From Candidatus Margulisiibacteriota bacterium (GTDB lineage Bacteria > Margulisbacteria > Marinamargulisbacteria > UBA817), in NCBI GenBank assembly GCA_016779165.1, contig JADHOE010000010.1:1-39174 (forward strand): a stretch of 39,174 nt of DNA, in the 5' to 3' direction. The translations under genes and the position numbers were made by a program. Under the pieces are notes generated by a model, which made no database searches, was not told where the DNA came from, and saw only the letters and a program-made list of their open reading frames with translations. Below are positions 1 through 12,100 of the stretch, piece by piece. Numbering within the stretch: the stretch's first letter is position 1; each line of letters begins with the position of its first letter.

Positions 1-183
1 GTGCCATGCCTATTTTTTGGTATTTTGGGCGTTTTTGACGATAAATCACTAACATTAGACAGTGTTAAGGCTGTATGTTGATGACATTTAGACAAACCTT
101 GAACACACTTTAAATCGTTTACAGGTTAATGGGGCAGTTTATGGGGATTGCAAGTTTGGCGCCATTCGATACGATAATACAGT
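1..183. other. Intergenic region upstream of the giant gene
   Basis: No supported coding region lies here. An ATG on the minus strand at 5-7 would be followed by only two codons before the window edge, so no upstream gene can be called. The only readable signal is a weak promoter just before the giant gene at 184. Confidence 0.5.
148..178 (+). promoter_or_regulatory. Putative promoter giving a nearly leaderless mRNA for the giant gene
   Basis: A -10-like GATAAT (173-178) ends 5 bases before the ATG at 184. TTGCAA (148-153) could be the -35 for GATAAT (19-base spacer) or for TACGAT at 170-175 (16-base spacer). Either choice puts the transcript start within about two bases of the start codon. 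No Shine-Dalgarno sequence precedes the ATG. The boxes are imperfect, so the call rests partly on the same layout at other genes in this window. Confidence 0.45.
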
Positions 184-3100
184 ATGGGAACGATAAGCGA
201 ATTGAATATTGATCAACCACCAGTTCACGCGCTAGACCGGCCCTTGGTGCATGCTGATCAGGCATTTGAAATTTTGGATGCCCCTACACCAAATATGGCA
301 CCGCCAGAATCGACCATCCAACCTTCAGCTGTGGCACATGCATGGGATGCATTGATCGATCATCTTAGCAGTGGCCAGTCCATTGACCAACACCACCCAT
401 TGTTGGTGGCATTGTTGCAAGCGCTAATGGAAACGGGGGTATTGCCAACCAATGCCCCACTAACTGAATCAGGCATCGCCCAGTTCCACGATTGGATGAT
501 GGGCATGATGCCGAATCGGCCACAGGACATGATGCTCATTGAAGGCTGGTTATTGGCGCAGCTAAGCGACGCCAATCCTCAAAGCGGTGTGCAACAAATT
601 AGCGTGTGCCATGGCATTAACGAGTTTCAACAATTCAGCGTCACCACTCATGTGAAGCGTGGGGATGCCTGGCTGACACTCGGCCCATTTTCAGCCACCC
701 CCAGCGTATATGACCATGCCTTGCATGCCAGCAGTACCACCATATTTACCCATGTGGTTGAACACCAGGGCCCCACATTGGATTACAGCCAGGCCCATAC
801 GGCCTTGGCACTAAGCGATGCCGATACGGTCGCATTGAATAATTGGTTTGAGGCACGTTTTCCACAGGGCATTGAATCGGATTCAGCCGTTGGCATGGCC
901 GATGCCATTTACACGGCACTATTGGACGATGGGTTTGAATACCTGCCTGACAATGGGGATTCCTGGGCCTCGGTTGCCGACACCCTGGGCAGTGGATCGG
1001 GGGATTGTGAAGATTTTTCCCATTTGCTGCACGCCGCTTTTTCTTACGGATTTGCCGCATGGCCCCCAAGCGATGCCCCACAACTAAGTGTGGTCGCTGG
1101 GTTGGTTGGCCAAGGGGCGTATGTGTTGGGCCACAGTGTGTTGCACCTGCAGGTGAATGGTGACACCCACGTGTACGATATGGCCCGTACGGTGGTAGCC
1201 GATTCCACCAGTCGCGGCACCCTGTTGGCCAATTATCGCCAACAGGTCGCCTTTAACGAGGTATTGCATTATAATGACCAAGCCACCACCATTACGGCCA
1301 GTCAGGTGGACTTGGCATCGTTTTCAACCGCCAGTAGCCAAACATCGTCACCTTCTCGGCCCTTTATAACGTATGTGGATAGCATGCTTCAAAGCAGTGG
1401 TATTACCGATTCAAGCTTATCGTATTCTGATCTGATTCGTTCGGTGATTGAAGCAGAGACGGGCGCATTTGAAGAAAACAAGGGGTTGCTGGCGCGTCCA
1501 GAAGATGAATTGGTGTTTGATACTGATTTGGTGGATTTTCAGGTGGTTAACTTTTTTGGCCCTGAGGAGATTGATAACCTAATAGGGAATTACGAACTCA
1601 GTATGGATGAGGTTGTTCAGTTGAATGAAATTGTGCATGAAGCAATGGCAACGAATCAACCAATAACACTTGATTCCTTGGATTACTTGCTTGAAACAAG
1701 CCCGTATACAAATATCAGAGAAGTTATTTATATGTACTTGGAATTTGAAAAAGTGATTGGATATGATTGGTTTCCTAATACAAAGTCTTTTAGTAAATCC
1801 TACACAGACATTCATCAAAAACTTATGGAGTTGGGCATCATCAGTGCTCACGGGGAAATTGATCCAGAAAAGTTGGAAGATTCAGCAACTTTAACGGCCT
1901 TTAAGGCGTTCATGACCATAGATTTTGGTGGAGAACAAATGGTATCAAGCCAAGCCGATCGGGTATTGGCCATGATTCGAAACAAGCACTATGTGTTTAG
2001 CAGCGGCGGTGGTGTGCCCCAAGGGGATAATGGCTTGGCCCGCGCCCTTGGTGAATTTGAAGCATTGAGTGAAACCTTATTTAAAGGGTTTTTGGGGTCT
2101 CCAGTGGGAACTAAACTTGATGGCGGACACACCCTTGGCCAATCGCGATTTGCCAAAGGTGATTCCGATAGCTTATTCATTCGCACCGACCACAACGCCA
2201 TTCAAGAATTTATGTCGCGATTTTTAACCGTTCAGAATATTATTTCGGCACATTTAACGGCGATTTTTAGCTTTTGTGATATGGTGGAAAGCCTTTCCGC
2301 AAAGCTGGGCAATGAGCACAGCATGGCATCGGAATCGGCCAACCACCGGCAAAAAATCATGCAAGCGTTTAATAGTTATTCCGGTGCAATGAACGAGTCT
2401 TTGCACAACGTTATGGACATGTTTGAAAAATCGGTTCAAAAAGTGAACGAGGCCCGTTACCAAACAGCTGTTGCTAAGATTGAGGACGAATACAAAGGTG
2501 TGCTTAATCAATTGAAAGACCAGATGTTAGCAGATCAATCCAGCATCCATAAAAACCAGATAATGATGGCATTGTCGCAAGATTACTACCGCATGTTGTC
2601 GGACAACCGAAAGAGCATGCAGTCGGCCATGGTGGACGTCCCTAATTTTGGGCCAAACCTGCTGCCCAGCACCTTCAGTGGTTTTTTGATTGAGCACTCA
2701 GATGAAATGGGCGAGCTTACGTCCATTCAAATATGGAGCTATTTGGTGGCCAGTGGGGTGATTAACGAACAAGGCATGTTAACCGATGGGCATAAAACGA
2801 AATCAGATATTGAAGCCAAAGTAGTGATAAATCGGGACGACAGTATATCGGTTGCAGATAGTGACAACGAAGGCATGAAACAATTTAAGGCATTGCTGCA
2901 ACAAGAATTGGTTAAGTTTAAGGGCTGGATGAGGAGCGCCACCAGTGATCAAAAAACCCAATTGCGAGCCACAATTCATGCCCGTTTGGGCAGCCATGCC
3001 TCAACCCAACAAGACATGGCCAATGGCAAGGTATTGCAGATTGTTCATCCGAGCATTAGCTCCTTCGATACGTCATCATTTATTCCGTCCATTATGGACA

Positions 3101-6100
3101 TGATGGCCCGAGATTCCGATGAACTGTATTACGACCCAAAAACCACTGGGGTGATTCCCTTCCACGGGATTGACGACGACATTGATATTGATATTGCTGC
3201 CCAACACAATCGGTTCAATGAAATGTTGTTAAGTGAAGACAGTTGGATAGATTATCTTAAGAAATTTGAAAAAGAGCCAGTTGATCTGCTGTTTCCAATT
3301 GATTTTAAAACCTTTGGTGACGAAGGTGAATATAACTTAACGCCAGTTCAGAAGGAGCAGTTGAGTCAGATTTTAGAGACACACTATCATGATAGGTTGC
3401 TAGGGTTTGATTATTTTTCCTTAGGTCCGCTGGGTTTATCGCCAAAAGCAAATTATGAGCTAATGCGAAAACTATATTTTGAACGTTATATAAACGGTAT
3501 GAATCAAGTGATATATCGACCTGAAATTATTCAACCTTCGCACCAGCCATTCACCAGTGAAGATCTTTTTAACAGTTTGAAAGATTCGGGAATGTTAGTG
3601 GAAGATGATGCTGGTAAGTTTAACGTTGACTTAACCAACATTAACAATTTCAGTAATAAATATTCCGATGAATACAGTAGCGCCATTGTTGATGCAATTA
3701 TTCAAGAATTAAGGGCAACTAAAAATCCAAACGCGTTGCATTTATCGCGCAATGCGGCAGCTGTTACTGAACCTGGATCTGGCTTTCAAATGGTGAATGT
3801 TGAAATGATGGCCATGGCCAAAAAAAATCTTGCCATGATGAATATGGTGCGACGCATTTTTATGACCCTGGTATCCGCTCAAGCCCAATTTATAGATAGG
3901 CTGGCCGCGCGGATGTCTGAACACGCGACACAATCGTCCCACTATTTAGATACGCCCATGCAGTTAATGGAATCCCACATGCGCTTGGCAGACCGCCAAT
4001 TATCCACCATTCAAACCCAAACACGCCAAATGGTTGACAGAATCAACGACCTTCACAAGCTTCGCTTGAATTTGGTGAAACAAACCGACCCGACGAAGCG
4101 GCGGTTATCCTTGGCATCCGAATACTTGCAGATGGTTGGGGCGATTTTAATGGTGGTTCCCAATGCATATTTTCAGGGCATAGGGGTTTTAATAACAATG
4201 GCGTCTTTGGCGCTGGGTACGGTTGAAACGTACCGCGATCACCAACTAGAAAAAAAGTTACATCAGACCATGGTGGAATATGATGACTGGTTTGATGACG
4301 TTCGACAACAATCGCTTGAATTTTTTTCAGCCAATGGTGTAACACCCAATCCATTTGGATCCTCAGCAGGACATTCATCGGAATTGGTAATTGATGATTT
4401 GCCACGCTCAGTGGTGGATTACAGCAATGCCCACAGCTACATTAACCCCGATGCTCCCCAGGTGCAACAGCTGTTAAACGAGCGCGTGTTCCCAAATGGT
4501 TTGCCCGATTCGCCCGATGCCATTATTGAAGGGGTGCATGCGTTCATGCTTGAAAACACCCAATATGTATCGGATGGCACCCACGATGATTGGGCGGATG
4601 TGAACGATGTGGCTAGCAGCTTGCGAGGAGATTGTGAAGATTTGATCAATTTGGAACACAGTTTATTGTTGGCAGCATTTTCCAAGAGCGGTCAACCGTG
4701 CCCTACCCCAGTGAACCATGCGGCCTACGTTACGGTGGATGGTGACCCAGTGGGGCATGTGTTTTCAACCATTGAATACAATGGGCAAACCATGGTGCTA
4801 GATCCATCGTTGGAGCATGGGGGCATGGTGGCATACGACGACTACAAACGTCGGTACGCTGTCAACGAGGTTTTTACATATACGGCTGGCCAAACTCATG
4901 TTATTGAGCCAGCAGCCTTGGGTCTTGAAACGGCATCGGGTATGGATTCGGTTTTTGATGATGAGTTTTTAAATGATATTTGCACGACTTTTTCGAATGT
5001 TAAGATAACGCCTGGGGCCTCGGATGACGATATTATAAGGATCTTGGGCGGCAGCATGATTGACAAGATATTGGATAAAATTCCTGGTTTGAATATTCCT
5101 CTAATTGGAGATGGCTTTGGTTTGTTCATGAAACAATTTCTGCCGGGTAATGCATTTGCTGGTATTGTTGGTTATGCGGATGATTTTAAGCGCTCAGACG
5201 TATATCAAAAAGTAATGAATGGTCTTACTTTACCAATCACAAGTATTTTAGAGTCGTTATTTGATTATGACTCATATTTTGATGAGTTGACAGACGAATC
5301 CAAAAAACAAATTTTAGAAAATGTTGCTAATGGGAATGTAAATGACCTAAGTCCAATACGTGATCAATTAATCCGCTCTGGAATGGACTTATTTAATTCA
5401 AACGCTGGGCGTCGGCGTGAGTTTAATGCCCAGGCAGGCAGAAGTGCCAATGCCTTGGATTTTCCCATTTACTTTGACAGTGTGACATACACGGATGGCG
5501 ACGGAAATGAACAAACCTTGGATTTGCCCTTGGCCAAGCGGCAGAAACTTGCTGAAATATTAAGCAATGCGTATAACACCAATCAATACAAATATATTGA
5601 ATTGATAGCTATCAGCGAATCTTTGGGACTCACTGATGCCGAAACCATTGGCCTTATAAATCAATTGCAGGCGTTGGGTTATATGGTGAATTTTCAGGTT
5701 GTTCTTCCTTTATCATACTCAGTGTCGGGTTCATTTTTAGATCGTTATATTAAAGAGGATTATAGGTATAAATTTAGTGATCGCTTGTCCAAGTTTCTTC
5801 AAGACAATCGAGGGCTTAACTTTCGTGAATTTACACTATCGGGTGAGTTTGAAGACCTCTTTGGTGACGATAGCCATTGGTTTAATGCCGGCTTCGATAA
5901 ATTTGACGTAACGGAAGGAATTATGGATGAACTATTGGCTCTCAATATTTTGAAATATGATCAAGATCAACGCATCTATACTATTAACACCTTTACCATG
6001 CCTGTAACGACCAATTTAAATACAGAGCCGAGCATTCAAGCGCTGCTGCAACAACAGGTGGCATCGCTTGGGGATATGCATGGGACTGACAGTCATGATT

Positions 6101-9100
6101 TACGGTCGCGGTTTTTAATTGACATGGACTCAAAAGGCCAACGGGTAACCACCGACCACATTGCCATTGAAGGATTCAAGGATGATATTCGAATCACCCA
6201 AGAAAAATTACGGCTGGTATTTATGGTTACAAAAATGATAACGGAGTCATTGCTCACCTTAGCGGCCATTATCGGAGATGAGCAAAAAGCCAAAGTGGCC
6301 AATGGATTGCAAGAAATTTTTGAATCGAACTTTGATTTGGTGAATGCAGACGTTCAAATGTTTGAACAAATTATGTCGCATATGGAAACGGCCATTAACC
6401 ATAATGTGCAAGTAGAAAAAACTCGCTACGAAAAAAAATATGATTTCCAGTTTAAACTGGCAATATTGCCAGCATCTATGGTGTTTGCAAAAGTTGCTCA
6501 ACCCATTCAAGTGGTGGCCGATATTTTCGAAACCACCATGCTTCATTACGATACCTTTGGGCACAATCAATGGTCGGAACGGTATTTGAACACCAATCAA
6601 TTTGGTGAAGAGGGGTTTATTCAACAAGCAGCCTACCATCGTTTTGGCAAGTATTATGATATCGGTGGGGGGCCATATTCTTCAGCCTATAATTTAAAGT
6701 ATGTCAATATAAGGCTTCTTCGATCTAAAAATTTTGATTTACTGTGGGACGCTGCTACAGGAGATGCCTCCATTCAAAAAACAACAGGGTTGGCTTTTAA
6801 GGACATTATAGGGGGTGAGTTGAATGGCGATTCGGCGCATTACTTAGATCTCGATTACAATCGATTTGCCAGTATTCGGCAGCAAATGGTTAGCAATGGC
6901 ATGCGAGCTCAAATGTTGTTGGTCTATGTCATGGCCAAAGCAGGGTTTTTGGCCTCCCTTACTAAATCCATTCGTGGGGATGGAAAGGTTGCTTCGTCGC
7001 AAGCGTTGGCCACCAGTATCGATATCCTAGAGCGGGAAGTCATGCATGACATGGACTCATTAAATGCCATACAGAGCATGCATCAGGAAGCAGTGCGCGT
7101 GCATAACATGCACATTGATGCGCTGCAACGGGTTGAAAAATCGGTAATTGAGGGTGTTCTTTTTGGTGCTTTTTTTAGTGTTGGATTCGTTGCCCCAAGC
7201 CTGTTTCAGAGCTTGGGTGGGCTTGCCAGCATGTTAACAATTAAGGCCATTGCCAACATGTTGCATGGGTTTCTTACTGGGTTTGATGCAATGGACAAGG
7301 CACAGACTCGTTTAGAACGCAAAACGTTTGCTAAACAGGATGCCCCTCAGGAACCAGAATCCCCCGATGGCGATGCCAATCGACGCAGTTATCAGCCACA
7401 AACCAAGGCGTTGACGAACCCCTACGAGCTGCCTGAATGGATGACGAAGGCTGAAGCAAATTATTTAGAGGATACCTACGATAAAAACAAGGTAATATAT
7501 TATCAATCCACCCCCATTGGCGATGCGTTTGGGTTTGGCCATGCAGGGGTCAATTGGTATGAGTTGGCCATTCAACAAGTCGAGTTAAAAAAATTGTTTG
7601 CGGCATGGGATGCAATTTTAAAGGTCAATCAAAGCCGATCAGAAGCCATTCAGGCCATTGCAGAAGACCTGGGCGCTGTGGTGAGTAGTTTGTCGTTTAC
7701 ACGGGGGCTAAAATCCAGTATGGCGTTCCAAAAGTCGCTAATGACCACCACCCTTGACCAACGCTACAAAATGATTCAGGCGGTTGTTGACTTGTTTAAC
7801 CGTGTTCAAAAAGAGCGTCGGGAAACCATTATCCAACTTGTTAAGGGCGTTTTGATGGGTCTCATTGGAAAAAGCATTGCAAAGCAACGGAGTATAACTG
7901 ACAGGAATAAAATGAGTTTTTCTCAGTCGCTAACAATAAAACAAAGACTGAATCCAATGAGTGCTAAGTTTTTGGGTCGTGGGGATAACCGATTTCTCGA
8001 TGCATTTAACCGTTTTGGCGAAGACATTATGCGTTTGGTTGGCGCCCTTATTCGTCGGGAGCAATTGGAAAGCGCTCGAGCCGAACGAAGCAACCAGCTT
8101 GCATCAGCCACACATCGCATGGGGGCTGGGTCGGGTGCTGAGGCAGTGCTTTACATTGCCAGTGCTCAAGCCTCATCTAAAAAAATCGAATCCGACGTTA
8201 TTGGTGAAATTAAATCTTATGAAAACGACTTTAAAAATGTGATCTTGGACATGAAACGTGTTGTGGAAGCGCAAGCAAGGGAGATTGCGAAATTGCAAAC
8301 AAGCGGAGATGCCGAATTCATTAAGCAAAAACATAAGGAACTGAGTAAAAGCATTCTAAAAGACGACATGGTCAATACTCAGCGCATTATGAAGGAAGTT
8401 GCCGCAGGGCTGGCTAAACCAAATATTAAACAGACATGGAACCTGCCCACCATTGGTGGTGCGCTACTTACTGCCGACAACCTGCGCAGATCCATTGTTA
8501 GGGCCTTTCTTCCCCTGCTAAAGCTGGTGGGAATGGAACGGCTAGAAGCCCCAATGCACCCCACCCAAATTCGCTCTATTGGCAGGTTATGGAAAACCGT
8601 TGATAATGCAGAAACAATCATTAAAGAAAATGGTGGAAACCAACAAGCACTTGAAGAATTTCAGGATGAGAAAGATGGCCTCATCACATTGGTAGACGAT
8701 TTTCAGAAGAGTGTGTCACAGGATTCCTTTGGCGAAGATACCCTGATTCAGTCCATCCGGTTGTTGCAAGATATATCCAATAAATTTGATACGCTAAGTC
8801 GAATTGTTGGCCAATTTGACGATTATCAATCCCGGACAATGACACAAAAGCTTAACCAGCTCGTTTTTTCATCAACGTCAAATATAAAGGCCGCATCCGC
8901 CAATATTCAATCCTTTGTTGTATTTGCAACCGCAGCCACTGTGGTGCATTTAAACCCACATGCAAAAGCGCATCAACATCAATCAGGGCAACACCACAAT
9001 TTAACCAGCTTTTATAGTTGGTTGGACAATCAAGAAGCTCGATCACCTGGTCGGGTCTACGCCCCGCTAGCCCAACAATTTGCACAACTGTCCAATCAAG

Positions 9101-12100
9101 ATAATGCCAATCAACAGGCCTTGTTTAACTTTTTTAAGCAAGCACTTAACGATAACAATGAAACGTCAGCACAAAGGCAATTGGCCATAAAGTTATTGGC
9201 CTACCAACAACGAAATGCCAGGGCAACCATTCAATTTTTAAATGAAGAAGTTAAAAATAAAGATCGCCGTGCGAGTCTAAGATCAATTCTAAACCAGGCG
9301 CAACAACAAAATAACCCAAACTTTGCGAAGCATTTGCTGTACGGCCATTCGCCGCGAATGAGTGGTATTGTGCCCAAGGTTTTTAGAAAAAAAGGAGACC
9401 AATACCACCCATTGGTGACGCAATGGATGATGGACGCCGAAGAGAACAACACACTTGTTAATTATTTCAATCAACTTGAAATGGACGATCAACTTCAGCG
9501 CCCAGACCTATCAGACGGATGGTTAAGTGCGGCTGCAAGCCGTCTGCAACCAACGGGGCGTTTAAAAAAATGGGAATATGAAAAGGAATGGGATAACCTA
9601 GTTAGTGAACTTTCCTTGGATGATGCACCTGATACGCAATCAAAGGTTCAACGATTGAAAGGGGTTGTCAACTTTGCCGCTGCATTAACAATCAGTGAAA
9701 CCAATAAACAAAAGCTTTATAAGCGTATTGAAATACTATTTAAATCTTTGACAACAGATGTCAGGGGTATCGGGCCTGATCAAAATGATTCGTTTTTTGA
9801 ACTGTTATCAGCAACCTTGGCATTCCAATCGTTAAACCCAACGTTTGAATCGGCATTTCTAGAGCAATTGGCTGAAAAATACCACGCAAATAATCCCAGC
9901 GATTTTTCAGTGCCTTCAGCTACCAGTAAACAGCCACTGTATCAACAATTGGAACTTCAAATGGCAAGCCATAGGCATTCTTATAATTCTCGTGCTCTTA
10001 TAGTGTCAATGTTCGACGATATTCAAAGTAAAATAGATGATCACCCTTATGGCACTACATATCCAAACCAACAATCCAAATTCGACCGCATGTCTGATGA
10101 AGATTTAATTAATCATGACAAGGTGTTGGACAACGATCTTCGGGTGGTGCAGGCACTGTTAAACAGGGTTAAATTACATGGCGCTAACGCTGACACGTTA
10201 AGGTTTTTGGTCGATCATCAGTTCACTGCCCTTTGGTCCTTTTTAAATCAACAGGTGAGCAAGAACCCTCATGATTTTAATGCCATTGCCGAATCGTTCA
10301 GTCAAATGGTTCAATGTGGGGCAATTACCCCCATTCCAGATTCCCCCCAAAGGCTAATGATGGAATTGCTTTTTGGCGATGGGACTCAATTCAATGATGC
10401 CTGCAACCGGTTAAACGCACAAATTCTGCCACAAATGCAAGCGTTGCCATTGTCAGATGACACCATCATTCATTTGCTTAACCAATCCCGGAATCAGAAA
10501 AACTTATGGGAACAAGCCATCAGGGATGATGATGGGCCACTTCGGAATCTTGTACTCAGTCGCATGGCGTTATCTAACGAATTAATGGGCGACATGAAGA
10601 TGACAGACAGTAAGTTAACCCATGCCTTTATCGAAAAGCAACCCGACATTGCGTTTCAGCGTCTACTTAACGGTCCGCCTATCGATACTTCCATCATCAA
10701 TGGCTTGCTTCCAACCATTGCATCAAGCATGGCGTGGCTGGAAAAACCCCAGCTTGCTGCGAAATTGTATGAAAAACTGAAAACCAATCAAAAAGATATT
10801 CTTTACAATCATTTATGGCGTGAAAAACAAAATTATAGGGCATTGGATGTGCTGTACCATGCCCTTGATGATGCTCAAAAAAAAGAGCTTAAGAGCCGTT
10901 TTGATACGTGGTGCAAATCCCAAAAAGAAACCATAGATCAGCTGACAGATAACACAGAAAAAGGAATGAAATTGGAGAAAATTAAAAAAATTGTCCACAC
11001 CATTTACCCAGTGTTCGAGGGGTTTGGCCACACACTTAATAATGTGTTGCAAGTCAGTCCCTTTGAACCCGAGTTGGTGAATCACGTCATGAGCCACATG
11101 GACCAAGGGCAATATCCGCAATATATTCAAGACCTAACAACCCATTGGGATAAGAGAGACACCCCTAACTATGACATCCAAAAACGCCACATTGTTGAAT
11201 TGGATCAGACGTTTCAAGCACAACCAGATGACCAAATGGCCACTGATTTTATAAAGGATTGGGTTGAATCGCAGGAACCAAACCGCCGCGTGGCGGCCCA
11301 TGTGTGGTTGAATGCCCAATTGAAAGTTGATCAAAAAAAACAAGCGTGGCAGGAATTGGCCCAACGAGACTCAGATATTCGCTGGTTGCTTGGTGCCCAT
11401 GGCATTGCCTTGCCTGCAACCGAGCGCATTCAAGATGTTTCTTCACAAATGGTGACACGATTATTTTCACCCCATCAATCTACGAAGAATACAACACAGG
11501 CTTGCCTGAGTGATTTAGCTGCAATATCAAACGCCACCATTCGGGGGCAGGTGCTCAGTGACATGTTGCATCAATTGAGACCTTCACTTCAAATGGGGTT
11601 TATTAAATATCGCTTGTGCATCAATATTATAGCCGATATTTTTAAGAAATTCCCAGAACTGGCCAATCATTCGGATGAATTGAATGGTGCCATGACGGCA
11701 TTTTTAACCGATATATTGAATCCACCTGCTGGTGTGACTTACCAGATTCATGATCAAAAAGCAGCATTTTTAACCCTGTTGGATACCATGCCAAACGACC
11801 CCTTTTCCAGGTACATGGCAAAAATTGAACAGTTGGTGGGTTATGATGCATTGTATGAATTTAGCATTAAAAACCCGCATGCTACCAGTGCTACGCCATT
11901 TGAACAGGCGGTATCCCGGCGGGTGGCGCTGATGGCAACTCAAGCTCAAAATATTGACAAAACTAAGTTTGATAGCTACAAACGGTACATTGAATATAGT
12001 CAAGGTCGCTTAACACCGGATGATTTTTTCCGCCAACCGACCATAACTGAAGACCGCCAACCGACCATAACCGAAGATTTGGCCCATTTGCATCAATGGC

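Noticed and set aside
746-1081. Proline- and arginine-rich open frame antisense to the giant gene
   Set aside because: Complement of the first transglutaminase-like domain; biased composition is typical of an antisense shadow.
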